From Affinundibacterium flavidum (lineage in GTDB: Bacteria; Pseudomonadota; Gammaproteobacteria; Burkholderiales; Burkholderiaceae_D), in contig NZ_JACOGA010000002.1 in NCBI RefSeq assembly GCF_014284175.1, forward strand, positions 62,001 to 126,000: 64,000 bases of DNA, given 5' to 3'. The translations under genes were made by a program, and so were the position numbers. Shown here one piece after another: positions 31,543 to 40,127 of the stretch. How positions within the stretch are numbered: position 1 is the stretch's first letter; each line of letters starts with the position of its first letter. Under the pieces are notes generated by a model. It was not told the DNA's origin. It searched no databases and saw nothing but the letters and a program-made list of their open reading frames with translations.

Positions 31543-32931
31543 CTACGCAACTACACTACACAAATGCGCCACCACGCGTTCCATCTTCATGAAGCGTGAA
31601 CCCTTGATCAAAATCGTATTACCGGTGTTACTGTAATTTTCCAGATTTGCCAGCAAAGAAGGCAGCTCGTTAAAGTGCTCAGCACCAGCGCCAAATGCTG
31701 TCGTGGATGCTTGCGCCAATGAACCCAAAGTGTATAAATGTTTAATGCCTTGCGCTTTGGCATACAGTCCTATCTCTTGATGAAAACTCGCGCCGTCTGC
31801 ACCGACTTCTCCCATATCGCCCAATACCAAGACCGTGTTATCACTCGCTTGCGCCAACACATCAATCGCTGCTTTTACTGAATCAGGATTCGCGTTATAA
31901 GTATCGTCAATCAAACGTGCGCCAGCCGCTGCTTGCTTCGGTTGCAAACGTCCCGACACTGGAGCAAATGCTTGTAAGCCTTCGACAATTTTTGCGTGCT
32001 CCACACCTATCGCAGAACAACAAGCAGCAGCCGCTAAAGCATTTAATACATTGTGTTGACCAGCAGCAGCTAATTGCAATTTCAAGTTATCGCCTTGTAT
32101 CGACATCATGATCTCGCTACCGAATTCTTGTACGTTAAAACTAGCGTGCACATCTGCCGTGTCAGCGAGACCAAAGGTGATGCATTTGCGTGTGCCAGCG
32201 AGCTCTTGCCATAACTTTGTATAAGCATCATTCGCAGGAAATACGGCGACTCCATTCGCTGACAGACTACTTATCACTGCGCCGTTTTCTAGCGCGACCG
32301 CTTCGACTGTTTGCATAAATTCTTGATGTTCGCGCTGTGCGTTATTCACCAAACCTACGCTGGCTTGTGCAATCGCGCTCAATACCGCGATCTCACCAGG
32401 ATGATTCATGCCCAGTTCCAATACTGCCGCCTGATGTCCAGCATGCAAGCGAAAGGCCGTCAGTGGAACACCGATTTCATTATTCAAATTGCCTTGCGTA
32501 GAAATCACATTCTCTGCACCAAATTGCGCACGCAAAATGGAGGCAATCATCTCCTTGACCGTGGTCTTACCATTGCTACCGGTCACGGCGATCACTGGCA
32601 GTTCAAATTGTTGACGCCAATATGTCGCGATAGCAGCGAGCGCTAATTTGGTATCAGGCACAATCAGTGCTGGTGTCGTAAAACCTGCTGGAACTCTTTC
32701 TGCAATGACGGCGACCGCGCCAGCGGCGACGACCTGATTCAAAAAATCATGCGCATCAAAAGTTTCGCCACGTAAGGCCAAAAAGATATTTCCATCTTCA
32801 ATTTGGCGACTGTCGGTGCTCAAACCCGAAAAATGCGCTTCGCCATACACCAGCGAATTAGCGACTACTTTCTGCAGATCGGCAAGAGATGCCTGGATTG
32901 CATTGCGTTTATTGGCGTGCGTCTGCATCAC
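31543..32931 (-). CDS. murF: UDP-MurNAc-tripeptide--D-alanyl-D-alanine ligase
   Basis: A 462-residue Mur ligase that completes the pentapeptide with D-Ala-D-Ala. The P-loop is VTGSNGKTTVKEMIASIL; ELGMNHPGEIAVLS and IDDTYNANPDSVKAA are typical of MurF. It overlaps murE by 4 bp (ATGA-type junction). Confidence 0.96.
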   Translation of the reverse strand: MMQTHANKRNAIQASLADLQKVVANSLVYGEAHFSGLSTDSRQIEDGNIFLALRGETFDAHDFLNQVVAAGAVAVIAERVPAGFTTPALIVPDTKLALAAIATYWRQQFELPVIAVTGSNGKTTVKEMIASILRAQFGAENVISTQGNLNNEIGVPLTAFRLHAGHQAAVLELGMNHPGEIAVLSAIAQASVGLVNNAQREHQEFMQTVEAVALENGAVISSLSANGVAVFPANDAYTKLWQELAGTRKCITFGLADTADVHASFNVQEFGSEIMMSIQGDNLKLQLAAAGQHNVLNALAAAACCSAIGVEHAKIVEGLQAFAPVSGRLQPKQAAAGARLIDDTYNANPDSVKAAIDVLAQASDNTVLVLGDMGEVGADGASFHQEIGLYAKAQGIKHLYTLGSLAQASTTAFGAGAEHFNELPSLLANLENYSNTGNTILIKGSRFMKMERVVAHLCSVVA

Positions 32932-34472
32932 GTTGTTCTCCGCATCGTACTATTGGTTGCAACTGTAGCCAAAGCTAACATCGCATGTTCTTCATCGGAG
33001 AACGGCCATTTTTTGCCATTGATCTCTTGATAGGTTTCATGTCCTTTACCTGCAATCAGGATCACGTCATTCACTTGCGCATGTTTGACCGCATACAAAA
33101 TCGCGCTAGCGCGATCAGCAATGGCATGCGGCGTACCGCTCATGCCTTGTAAAATATCTTGAATAATTTTGCTAGGATCTTCGGTGCGTGGATTATCGCT
33201 GGTGACGACGACGTTCTGCGCCATTTGCGCAATCTTGCCCATCTGCGGGCGCTTACCCGGATCACGATCGCCGCCACATCCAAACACGCACCACAAATTA
33301 CCCTGACGTTCCTGCGCAACTTGCTGCAAGGTTTGCAGAGTTTTTTCTAAAGCGTCTGGTGTGTGCGCGTAATCGACTACCACCATTGCTTGTCCGGCAG
33401 AACCAAGTTGCTGCATACGACCTTGTACCGAAGTGAGTTTTTCTATAGTCACAACTGCACGTTCCCAGCTAATACCGCGCACCAATAAGACCCCAAGCAC
33501 ACCAAGAATATTGCTGACGTTAAAGCGACCTATGGTTTGTGTCTTGACCGTGCCATTTCCATACGGTGATTCCAAATAGAACTGCGTACCTGTATGCGTT
33601 GTCTTCAACTGACTCGCACGCAAACAAGGGATTTGCGAATCGATTTCGGCGTCTATGCTGTAAGCCAACAAGCGCAATGCTAGTTGCGTGTTCGGCAAAC
33701 GCTGTAACAATTCCAGACCAAATACATCGTCAGCATTAATCACTGCTGTTTGCAAATCCGGCCAATTAAACAAAGCCTCTTTTGCCGCAGCATAGGCTTC
33801 CATAGTCTGATGATAGTCGAGATGATCACGCGTTAAATTCGTGAATAAAGCAACGTCAAAATGCAGGGCATTTAAACGGCCTTGATGCAATCCAATTGAG
33901 GACGCCTCTATCGCCAACGCGGCAGCACCATTTGCTTTCAGGCTTGCCAAACGTCGTTGCAATTGAATCGCGTCTGGCGTGGTGAATCCAGTCTCCTGCA
34001 AATTCGCAATCACGCCATCGCGATAAGTGCCAACACCTAAAGTACCTATCACTGCACAGGGCGTCGCTTGCATCGATAGAGCTTTCGCTATCCATTGCGA
34101 ACACGAAGTTTTTCCGTTGGTACCGGTGACTGCCACATTGAACATATCTTGCGTTGGATTGCCATACCAAGCGCCAGAAATCGCACCGACCAAAGTGATC
34201 AAGTCCTTGACTGCTAAATGCGGCACGGTGATTTCGGCATTAGCAAGCTCACTGGATTCTTCATACACAATCGCAGCAGCACCACGCTCTATCGCACTTT
34301 GAATAAAAGCACGTCCATCGCCCTTACCAGCAATAATAGGAAAAGCAAAGAAGACATCGCCAACTTGTATCTCGCGCGAATCGGAAGTCAGTTGCGCAGT
34401 AGACTTCAGATGTTGATGCATCCAATCGATAATATTTTGCACCACGCTAGTCGTATTAGACATATTCATCAC
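32928..34472 (-). CDS. murE: UDP-MurNAc-tripeptide synthetase, meso-diaminopimelate adding
   Basis: A 514-residue ligase adding the third residue of the stem peptide. P-loop AVTGTNGKTSCSQWIA; the carbamylated-Lys region and NLTRDHLDYHQTMEAY follow. The segment TSDNPRTEDPSKIIQDI contains the DNPR motif that in this family marks meso-diaminopimelate specificity. It overlaps ftsI and murF by 4 bp each, so expression is tightly coupled. Confidence 0.96.
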   Translation of the reverse strand: MMNMSNTTSVVQNIIDWMHQHLKSTAQLTSDSREIQVGDVFFAFPIIAGKGDGRAFIQSAIERGAAAIVYEESSELANAEITVPHLAVKDLITLVGAISGAWYGNPTQDMFNVAVTGTNGKTSCSQWIAKALSMQATPCAVIGTLGVGTYRDGVIANLQETGFTTPDAIQLQRRLASLKANGAAALAIEASSIGLHQGRLNALHFDVALFTNLTRDHLDYHQTMEAYAAAKEALFNWPDLQTAVINADDVFGLELLQRLPNTQLALRLLAYSIDAEIDSQIPCLRASQLKTTHTGTQFYLESPYGNGTVKTQTIGRFNVSNILGVLGVLLVRGISWERAVVTIEKLTSVQGRMQQLGSAGQAMVVVDYAHTPDALEKTLQTLQQVAQERQGNLWCVFGCGGDRDPGKRPQMGKIAQMAQNVVVTSDNPRTEDPSKIIQDILQGMSGTPHAIADRASAILYAVKHAQVNDVILIAGKGHETYQEINGKKWPFSDEEHAMLALATVATNSTMRRTT

Positions 34473-36229
34473 AGACTCTCCTGTACGCTAGGTTCAGGGA
34501 TAATATTCACAACTGAAGAATCTGGCACCACATTCATAGAGCGCAATACATTCGCAGTGATCGCAGCAAAAACAGGGCCGGCCACTGTACCGCCGTAATA
34601 TCCACCACTACTTGGCTCATCAATCATCACGGCCACGATAATGCGCGGATTCGATACCGGCGCAAATCCGACAAAATCGCCGACGTATTTATTCACGTAG
34701 CGACCACCTTCAATCTTGTGCGCAGTACCCGTTTTGCCTGCAACCCGGTAACCGGGAACCCGTGCCTGTGTTGCCGTGCCGCCGGGCAGCGTGACGCTTT
34801 CCAACATTTCACGCATTTTCATCGCCGTAGCTTCAGAAATAATGCGTGTGCCGACTGGCATTTCAGTTGACTGCTGAAAGGTCATAGGAATGATGTCGCC
34901 TTTGCGCGCAAAGATCATATAGGCGCGCGCGATTTGCAGCAGGGACACAGACAAACCATGTCCATAACTCATAGTCGCTTGCTCAATCGGTTTCCATGTT
35001 TTGAAGTTACGCATACGCCCTGCGACAGCACCAGGGAAACCAATGTTTGGTTGCTGCCCAAAACCCAAAGTAGCAAACATTTCCCACATTTCTTTTGGTG
35101 GCATTTGCAGCGCAATTTTTGCAGTACCAATATTCGAGGATTTTTGTATCACACCTGCCACTGTCAATGTACCTTGTCTGTGCGCATCATGGATAGGCAT
35201 AGAGCCTATCATCATCACGCCGGGTGCGGTTTCGATCAAGGTGTCAGGTTTAACTCGTCCAGTTTCTAAGGCCAAAGCAATCGTGAATGGCTTCATGGTG
35301 GAGCCAGGCTCAAAGGTATCGGTAATCACACGATTGCGTAACTGCGCTCCGGTCAAAACGGAACGATCATTCGGGTTGTAGGTCGGCAAATTCACGAGGG
35401 CTAAAACTTCACCGGTCTGCACATCCAACACCACGGCAGCGCCCGCCTTCGCTTTAAATTTTTCGACCGCATCTTTGACATGGGTGTAAGCGATGTATTG
35501 AATTTTGCTGTCTATCGACAACTTCATATCCTTACCATCATGTGGCGGCCGAACAGATTCAATATCTTCCACCACGCGTCCCAGACGATCTTTAATCACC
35601 CGTCGACTACCCATCTTACCGGCCAGATTTTTTTCCGAGGCGAGCTCTATTCCTTCTTGCCCTTTATCTTCGACATTCGTGAAGCCTACTACGTGCGCCA
35701 TTACCTCGCCCTCAGGATAAAAGCGCTTGTATTCTTTTTCTGTCTTGATACCGGTAATACCAAGCGCCAAAACTTTATCAACTAGGGGTTGCTCTGCCTG
35801 ACGTTTGAGATAAACGAACTGACGATCCGAGACCAGTTTCTTGCGCAGATCAGCTTCGCTCATATCCAACAAGGCGGCCAATTGCGTAATTTTTTCTGAG
35901 GGTGCTTCTAAGACACTTTCTGAGCTTGCCCAAATAGCTTTCACTGGCACAGAAGACGCCAACACCTGACCATGACGATCAGTAATTTTGCCGCGCGTTG
36001 CTGACAGCTCCAAAGTACGCGCATAGCGACTCGCACCTTGTTTCTGTAAAAATTCATTGGTAATGCCTTGCAACCACAAAGCACGCACCATCAAAGCAAC
36101 GAAAGCAGCAAACAGAAAAAACAAAACCAAACGTGAACGCCATACAGGCAATTTCACTTCTAGTATGGGATTGGATGAAAATGAAACACCTTTGCCTGCC
36201 GCATTACGGCCATTTGATGGTCGACTCAT
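34469..36229 (-). CDS. ftsI: septal transpeptidase FtsI (PBP3)
   Basis: A 586-residue class B penicillin-binding protein. It has a short basic N-terminal tail, a membrane anchor at about residues 33-51 (LVLFFLFAAFVALMVRALW), a dimerisation domain and a transpeptidase domain. The three active-site motifs are STMK (in PGSTMKPFTIAL), SSN (in IQKSSNIGTAK) and KTG (in VAGKTGTAHKIEGG). It cross-links septal peptidoglycan with FtsW. ATGA-type overlaps join it to ftsL and murE. Confidence 0.97.
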   Translation of the reverse strand: MSRPSNGRNAAGKGVSFSSNPILEVKLPVWRSRLVLFFLFAAFVALMVRALWLQGITNEFLQKQGASRYARTLELSATRGKITDRHGQVLASSVPVKAIWASSESVLEAPSEKITQLAALLDMSEADLRKKLVSDRQFVYLKRQAEQPLVDKVLALGITGIKTEKEYKRFYPEGEVMAHVVGFTNVEDKGQEGIELASEKNLAGKMGSRRVIKDRLGRVVEDIESVRPPHDGKDMKLSIDSKIQYIAYTHVKDAVEKFKAKAGAAVVLDVQTGEVLALVNLPTYNPNDRSVLTGAQLRNRVITDTFEPGSTMKPFTIALALETGRVKPDTLIETAPGVMMIGSMPIHDAHRQGTLTVAGVIQKSSNIGTAKIALQMPPKEMWEMFATLGFGQQPNIGFPGAVAGRMRNFKTWKPIEQATMSYGHGLSVSLLQIARAYMIFARKGDIIPMTFQQSTEMPVGTRIISEATAMKMREMLESVTLPGGTATQARVPGYRVAGKTGTAHKIEGGRYVNKYVGDFVGFAPVSNPRIIVAVMIDEPSSGGYYGGTVAGPVFAAITANVLRSMNVVPDSSVVNIIPEPSVQESL

Positions 36230-36510
36230 TTGACCACCTCTGCACTCAGATATTGGGTACGATCGGGTGTGACGTGCACCATTCCTAGTTCTTTGTTGGC
36301 AACCGCTTCTATCCGAGAATGTTTACCAAACGTCGATTGATCTAATTTGAGCTGCGTCCATTCAATTTCATATTGCTGACTAAGCGTCTGCGCGCGTTCC
36401 ATTTCGATAAACAAACGACGCGCTTGGTACTGCGCATTGATTAAGGACAGAGCCGACAACACCAAAAGCAAACCAATAAAAACATTCAAACGTGCGCCGA
36501 TCGTGCTCAT
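36226..36510 (-). CDS. ftsL: cell division protein FtsL
   Basis: A 94-residue bitopic protein: membrane segment at about residues 8-25 ([18 protein letters not shown]) and a periplasmic coiled coil ([22 protein letters not shown]). It forms a complex with FtsQ and FtsB and activates FtsWI. Size and position between rsmH and ftsI identify it, with 4-bp overlaps on both sides; primary sequence is poorly conserved in this family. Confidence 0.92.
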   Translation of the reverse strand: MSTIGARLNVFIGLLLVLSALSLINAQYQARRLFIEMERAQTLSQQYEIEWTQLKLDQSTFGKHSRIEAVANKELGMVHVTPDRTQYLSAEVVK

Positions 36511-37478
36511 TGGGCACCTCCGGCGCCACGCTCAGCCAGACGTTCAGCGACGCGCATAATGGCGGAACGCGCACGCGGATTACGCAAGACTTCTTGCTCG
36601 GTTGGTTTCATACGCGAAATCAATTGCATTTGCGGCTTAGGCAAATCCACATCCCGTATAGGCAAGCGACGATCTGGTTGCGCAACTTTGACTTTGGAAG
36701 CAAAGAATTGCTTCACGATGCGATCTTCCAGCGAATGAAAACTAATCACCGCCATACGCGCATTCGGTGCCAAACTTTCGTAAGCGGCGGCTAAGCCGAT
36801 CTCGAGGTCTTCAAGCTCTTTATTGATGAAAATCCGTATAGCTTGAAAGGTGCGAGTTGCCGGGTCTTTGCCCTTCTCGCGAGTTTTGACGGCGTGAGCG
36901 ACGAGTTCGGCAAGCTGCCGAGTACTTGAAATGGACTCGCTCGCCCTGCGAGCAACAATCGCCTTTGCAATCTGAAAAGCAAACCGTTCTTCCCCATAAT
37001 TTTCTATAACCTCTCTAATTTTTTGTTCATCTTCATGCGCTAACCACTCTGCGGCCGAAATACCCCGCGTGGTATCCATGCGCATATCCAAAGGGCCATC
37101 ATTTCTAAAACTAAAGCCACGCTCAGCATCATCCACTTGCGGTGATGAAATACCGAGGTCCATCAAAACGCCATCCACATGCGTGATGCCTAGCTGCGCC
37201 AATTCTGCGTGCATGTCGGCAAAACTTTCATGCACTATAGAAAAACGTGGATCTTGAATTTGTTCTGCGTTGGCAATTGCGTAGGGATCTTTGTCGAATG
37301 CAATCAATCGCCCCTGTGGTCCGAGCTGCGCAAGAATTTTTCGGCTATGTCCACCGCGCCCGAAGGTGCCATCGACGTACACGCCATTTGAACGCGTGCC
37401 CTGAATATCGAGTGCTTCTATAGCCTCGTCCAGCAACACCGTGTGGTGAATCAGCTCTCCCGGAGTATTAACAGTCAT
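36507..37478 (-). CDS. rsmH: 16S rRNA (cytosine1402-N4)-methyltransferase
   Basis: A 323-residue SAM methyltransferase that methylates C1402 in the ribosomal decoding centre. Motif I is [15 protein letters not shown]; the family blocks [29 protein letters not shown] and [15 protein letters not shown] are present. It lies 9 bp after mraZ, in the usual second position of the cluster. Confidence 0.97.
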   Translation of the reverse strand: MTVNTPGELIHHTVLLDEAIEALDIQGTRSNGVYVDGTFGRGGHSRKILAQLGPQGRLIAFDKDPYAIANAEQIQDPRFSIVHESFADMHAELAQLGITHVDGVLMDLGISSPQVDDAERGFSFRNDGPLDMRMDTTRGISAAEWLAHEDEQKIREVIENYGEERFAFQIAKAIVARRASESISSTRQLAELVAHAVKTREKGKDPATRTFQAIRIFINKELEDLEIGLAAAYESLAPNARMAVISFHSLEDRIVKQFFASKVKVAQPDRRLPIRDVDLPKPQMQLISRMKPTEQEVLRNPRARSAIMRVAERLAERGAGGAQ

Positions 37479-37487
37479 GACGCTCTA

Positions 37488-37916
37488 TCAGAAGGAGAAA
37501 TTACTTAATGCTTCAGGCATGCCGCCGGCCATAGCCTCGGCTTCGTTTTCCGCCAATTTGGCAGCATCCCAAATTTCGAAATGTGAACCCATACCAAGTA
37601 CCATCACATCACGCTGCAAACCGACTGCATTGCGCAGTTCCGGTGCCACCAGGATACGGCCGTTGCCATCCATCTCCACGTCACAAGCATTGCCCAGCAA
37701 AATACGTTGCCAAGCACGTGCAGCCATTGGCCAGGCAGCGATTTGCTCGCGATGCGCTTCCCAAGTAGGGCGTGGAAATAACAGCAGACAGCCATGTGGA
37801 TGGCGAGTGAGGGTAACGCGGCCTTCGCACTGCACATTTAAGGCGTCACGGTGCTTAGCAGGAATTGACATCCTGCCTTTCGCATCGAGATTGAGTGCAG
37901 AGGCGCCTTGGAACAC
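37488..37916 (-). CDS. mraZ: transcriptional regulator MraZ
   Basis: A 142-residue protein of two SpoVT/AbrB-like swapped-hairpin units ([19 protein letters not shown] and [20 protein letters not shown]). MraZ forms rings and represses its own operon by binding phased G-rich repeats; matching repeats are visible just upstream. It is the first gene of the division and cell-wall cluster. ATG at 37916. Confidence 0.96.
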   Translation of the reverse strand: MFQGASALNLDAKGRMSIPAKHRDALNVQCEGRVTLTRHPHGCLLLFPRPTWEAHREQIAAWPMAARAWQRILLGNACDVEMDGNGRILVAPELRNAVGLQRDVMVLGMGSHFEIWDAAKLAENEAEAMAGGMPEALSNFSF

Positions 37917-37981
37917 GAGATTAACCTAAAGTTTAAAATTATTGGAAGAATTTGCTGTGAAAAGTGAAGCTTGATTTGCAC

Positions 37982-38014
37982 CACAAAAAAACACTTTTTC
38001 ACACTTTTCCCCAC
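37982..38014 (-). promoter_or_regulatory. four MraZ boxes with 10-bp phasing
   Basis: On the minus strand GTG cores recur at exact 10-bp intervals (complement CAC at 37982, 37992, 38002 and 38012), in the form GTGGGGAAAA, GTGTGAAAAA, GTGTTTTTTT, GTGG. This is the expected layout of an MraZ operator and it overlaps the -10 element below. Confidence 0.8.
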
Positions 38015-38041
38015 TTTAGAGGATCACTTGAGGTCGGTCAA
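38013..38041 (-). promoter_or_regulatory. promoter of the mraZ division/cell-wall operon
   Basis: On the minus strand TTGACC (38036-38041) and TAAAGT (38013-38018) are separated by 17 bp, a sigma-70-type promoter. The -10 overlaps the outermost MraZ box, fitting repression by MraZ. Confidence 0.65.
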
Positions 38042-38259
38042 GCGAATTTACGCATGCAAATGCGAAATTATTGAATAAAGTCAATGACTTAGCGCACATA
38101 CTTAAAATGAAGTAAAAGGGAATATCTCAATAAATTAGAGACTTACAGAAGATACTGAAAGTAGCTTCTTACATATAAACATGTGTTTGGTGCTGAGAAT
38201 TCAGCGGAGAATGTGTGCTTAAAAAAGCGACAGATGAGAATTGATTGATGGCGCGCAAA
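38042..38259. other. flank between mraZ promoter and Mu-like element
   Basis: About 220 bp without a gene; A/T-rich. It is chromosomal sequence adjoining the insertion. Nothing else is recognised. Confidence 0.5.
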
Positions 38260-38273
38260 TGATTTGAGACTCT
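38260..38273 (+). repeat. terminal inverted repeat, left in window
   Basis: TGATTTGAGACTCT; pairs with 46392-46405 at 12 of 14 positions. It corresponds to the right end in Mu orientation. Confidence 0.55.
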
Positions 38274-38329
38274 CGCGCATTTGAAATGAGATTTCTGCAA
38301 TTGATTCGATACTCTTTACTCAAGTAAAA

Positions 38330-38350
38330 AAGCCGCTTCGTGGGCGGCTT
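38330..38350 (-). terminator. terminator at the end of the element's minus-strand genes
   Basis: Stem AAGCCGC (38330-38336) with GCGGCTT (38344-38350); on the minus strand a run of six T follows. It would stop transcription leaving the element towards mraZ. Confidence 0.7.
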
Positions 38351-38416
38351 AATTCAAGTCAATGCGCTGGCTCTCAACGGCGCTCCAGCATTGAACTACT
38401 CTAATCTTACAGAGTT

Positions 38417-38464
38417 GCTAGCCTCGCTAGAATGAGTACCCCTACTCATTCTAGCGAGGCTAGC
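38417..38464. repeat. perfect 22-bp palindrome with CCCC loop
   Basis: The two 22-bp arms (38417-38438 and 38443-38464) are perfectly complementary around CCCC. There is no T-run on either side, so it is not a standard terminator. It lies in non-coding sequence inside the element near one end. Confidence 0.75.
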
Positions 38465-38685
38465 TGCGCTATGGGGAACCATACTCACGAAGACCTCTAT
38501 TACCTATGATTCCCCTATCTCTGGCAATAAAAGAAAATTAATCGTTCTCACGCGCTATTGTTGATTCATTACCCAACGAAAGATCGGCTGGTCGTCCATC
38601 AGTTGTTCTAGGCACCCCAGCGGGGATAATTCGAATTTCAGACCTCGAATGCGTTAAAATTTGCGTTAAAGATGCTCTAATCAAT

Positions 38686-39315
38686 TTAAACCCCTGATTC
38701 TGCCGAAACTGAATAACCAAGGGCAGTCAACTTTAAAGAAAGCTCATCTCGTTTCAGAGTAAGTTCAGAAATTTCCTTCTCTAGCCCCTGAATTTCAATT
38801 TGCCGTTGCGCCCTACATGAGCCAATTTTATCGGGATGAATCTGCCCATATCCAAACGCTTCTGGCGGCATATCATCCATGAGTTTACTCAGACCTTGTT
38901 GAACAAGTTGCGCAAAAAAACAATAGAATACTTGGTCGTTAAATTGCGTTTTGTTTGGTGTTAATAGTTGATTCCATCCATTTGAAATACTTTGTTCAAT
39001 GTCACAATAGCGCATCGGCTTTCCGACTTGCTTACTATCAAAAGCAATTCCATTCATTCTATTTGTTGCGAATGATGAAATTGTTTCTTTAATTTTTTCT
39101 TGGCCGTAACGCACACCACTTTTAGCAACAAATTCCAGTATGCCAGCCTTTAAATCATCTAAGGGAATGTAGGCAAGTGGCGCTAATCGCAGTTCCTCTT
39201 TCTTCTGGACGATCTGCTCAGATACACATTGATATTCAGTTTTTAGTTGCTGTACTGCCTTTTTTACTTGTTCAAAAGCAGCAGTTGTTGCGTCGAAATT
39301 TTCTACAGTGTCCAT
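38686..39315 (-). CDS. uncharacterised protein of the Mu-like element
   Basis: A 209-residue protein I do not recognise. Residues 5-45 and about 175-200 (QIEIQGLEKEISELTLKRDE) are predicted coiled coil by heptad pattern. The middle has cysteines (RYCDIEQS, VFYCFFAQL, GSCRAQRQ) without a clear zinc pattern. No signal peptide. It is 9 bp downstream of the Mor-like gene, so it would be expressed with it. It is the last gene before the element end. In Mu this place begins the late region; this protein is not similar to any morphogenetic protein I know. Confidence 0.6.
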   Translation of the reverse strand: MDTVENFDATTAAFEQVKKAVQQLKTEYQCVSEQIVQKKEELRLAPLAYIPLDDLKAGILEFVAKSGVRYGQEKIKETISSFATNRMNGIAFDSKQVGKPMRYCDIEQSISNGWNQLLTPNKTQFNDQVFYCFFAQLVQQGLSKLMDDMPPEAFGYGQIHPDKIGSCRAQRQIEIQGLEKEISELTLKRDELSLKLTALGYSVSAESGV

Positions 39316-39324
39316 AAGTCCTAC

Positions 39325-39735
39325 CTATCCATTAGTTGATTTAAGAATGCGCCAAATTTGACGTTCGTGTATTGGTTGCTCAAAAAATCTTATAAGTGTT
39401 TTAACTGCTTCACGAGAAGACATCTTTTCAAGCATAGTCAGCCGATCAAATTCAGTCCTTAATTCGTCATTTCGTTTAGCACGTAGGACTTTTGTGCAAA
39501 TTGGGATCGACAAATAGCCACCAGCCACATAGCGACTAAGAAGGTTTACAGCCTCTTCCCCAATACATTCTGCTAATTTGATGCAACTTGGTGCATCTGA
39601 TCGACTTGCAACGTAGATACTTTGACCACCATATTGCTTAACCAATGCGATAGTCGGCAATATGCCAATAACATCGCATATATCCTTTGCTTGCTTTGGC
39701 ATGTACTCTCGGTAATGACTAACTTTGTCGCTCAT
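39325..39735 (-). CDS. Mor-like transcription activator
   Basis: A 136-residue protein resembling the Mor/C activator family of Mu. The pattern DVIGILPTIALVKQYGGQSIYVASR matches the Mor dimerisation and DNA-backbone region (quoted in two parts: GILPTIALVKQYGG, SIYVASR). The C-terminal helix-turn-helix is MSSREAVKTLIRFFE then ERQIWRILK. Mor turns on middle promoters in Mu. The ATG at 39735 with GGGGG upstream is preferred to GTG at 39777. The only gene downstream is the 209-residue protein, so its target in this reduced element is unclear. It may instead act on the divergent tRNA-like/GNAT unit. Confidence 0.7.
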   Translation of the reverse strand: MSDKVSHYREYMPKQAKDICDVIGILPTIALVKQYGGQSIYVASRSDAPSCIKLAECIGEEAVNLLSRYVAGGYLSIPICTKVLRAKRNDELRTEFDRLTMLEKMSSREAVKTLIRFFEQPIHERQIWRILKSTNG

Positions 39736-39758
39736 GCTGCCCCCTTCTACTTGAGCAG

Positions 39759-39827
39759 ATATCTTGCGCTGACACACGTCACCACAAAAGAATGACGGGT
39801 GTCAGCAGTTACAAAGACACAAGATAT
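39759..39827. promoter_or_regulatory. nested inverted repeats between mor-like gene and tRNA-like unit
   Basis: GCTGACACACGTCA (39768-39781) and TGACGGGTGTCAGC (39793-39806) pair at 13 of 14 positions around an 11-base loop. ATATCTTG (39759-39766) and CAAGATAT (39820-39827) form an outer pair with unequal spacing. It lies in the divergent control region and is a candidate operator or leader hairpin. Confidence 0.55.
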
Positions 39828-39850
39828 TTTTTATGGTATCTTCGCTTCGT

Positions 39851-39930
39851 GAGCGGTTGTTTCCAATGGGAATGGTTACGCATCTTAGCAATGAGCCCCG
39901 TATGATCCGGTTCGAATCCGGCACCGCTCC
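39851..39930 (+). tRNA. tRNA-like sequence 1, anticodon uncertain
   Basis: Acceptor arms GAGCGGT (39851-39857) and ACCGCTC (39923-39929) pair perfectly. The D-arm is GTTT...GAAT, and the T-arm holds the consensus GGTTCGAATCC with CCGG stems. Unusual points: only one base links acceptor and D-stem, the conserved A14 is replaced by C, the lowest T-stem pair is T-C, and the anticodon arm is poorly paired. A loop CTTAGCA would give UAG. CCA is not encoded. It may be a divergent tRNA, a tRNA mimic or a decaying gene. Confidence 0.5.
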
Positions 39931-39968
39931 CCCCATTCTTTTTATCAAAAATCAGAAGCTCCAACTAT

Positions 39969-40045
39969 GAGCGGTAGTTTCCAAGGGAACGGTTGAGGGT
40001 CTTTTTAGATCGTCATGATCTTGGTTCGAGTCCAAGCGCTGCTCA
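39969..40045 (+). tRNA. tRNA-like sequence 2, anticodon uncertain
   Basis: Its first 16 bases are nearly identical to copy 1 (GAGCGGTAGTTTCCAA). The acceptor GAGCGGT pairs with GCTGCTC (40038-40044) using two G-U pairs. The D-arm is GTTT/GAAC and the T-arm is CTTGG-TTCGAGT-CCAAG with one extra base before the acceptor. The anticodon arm folds best as GGTCT-TTTT-AGATC, not a normal 7-base loop; a TTT anticodon is possible. It lies 38 bp after copy 1 and 82 bp before the GNAT gene. Confidence 0.5.
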
Positions 40046-40127
40046 CCCCAAACGGCTTCTTTAAAGATCCCCGGTCAGCTTTAATAGTTGCTACTGTTGC
40101 GTTAAAACATTAGAGAATCGGTCAAGC

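Noticed and set aside
38538..38720. 60-codon minus-strand frame overlapping the end of the 209-residue element protein
   Set aside because: No ribosome site, low-complexity composition and no recognisable features; it overlaps the preceding gene out of frame.
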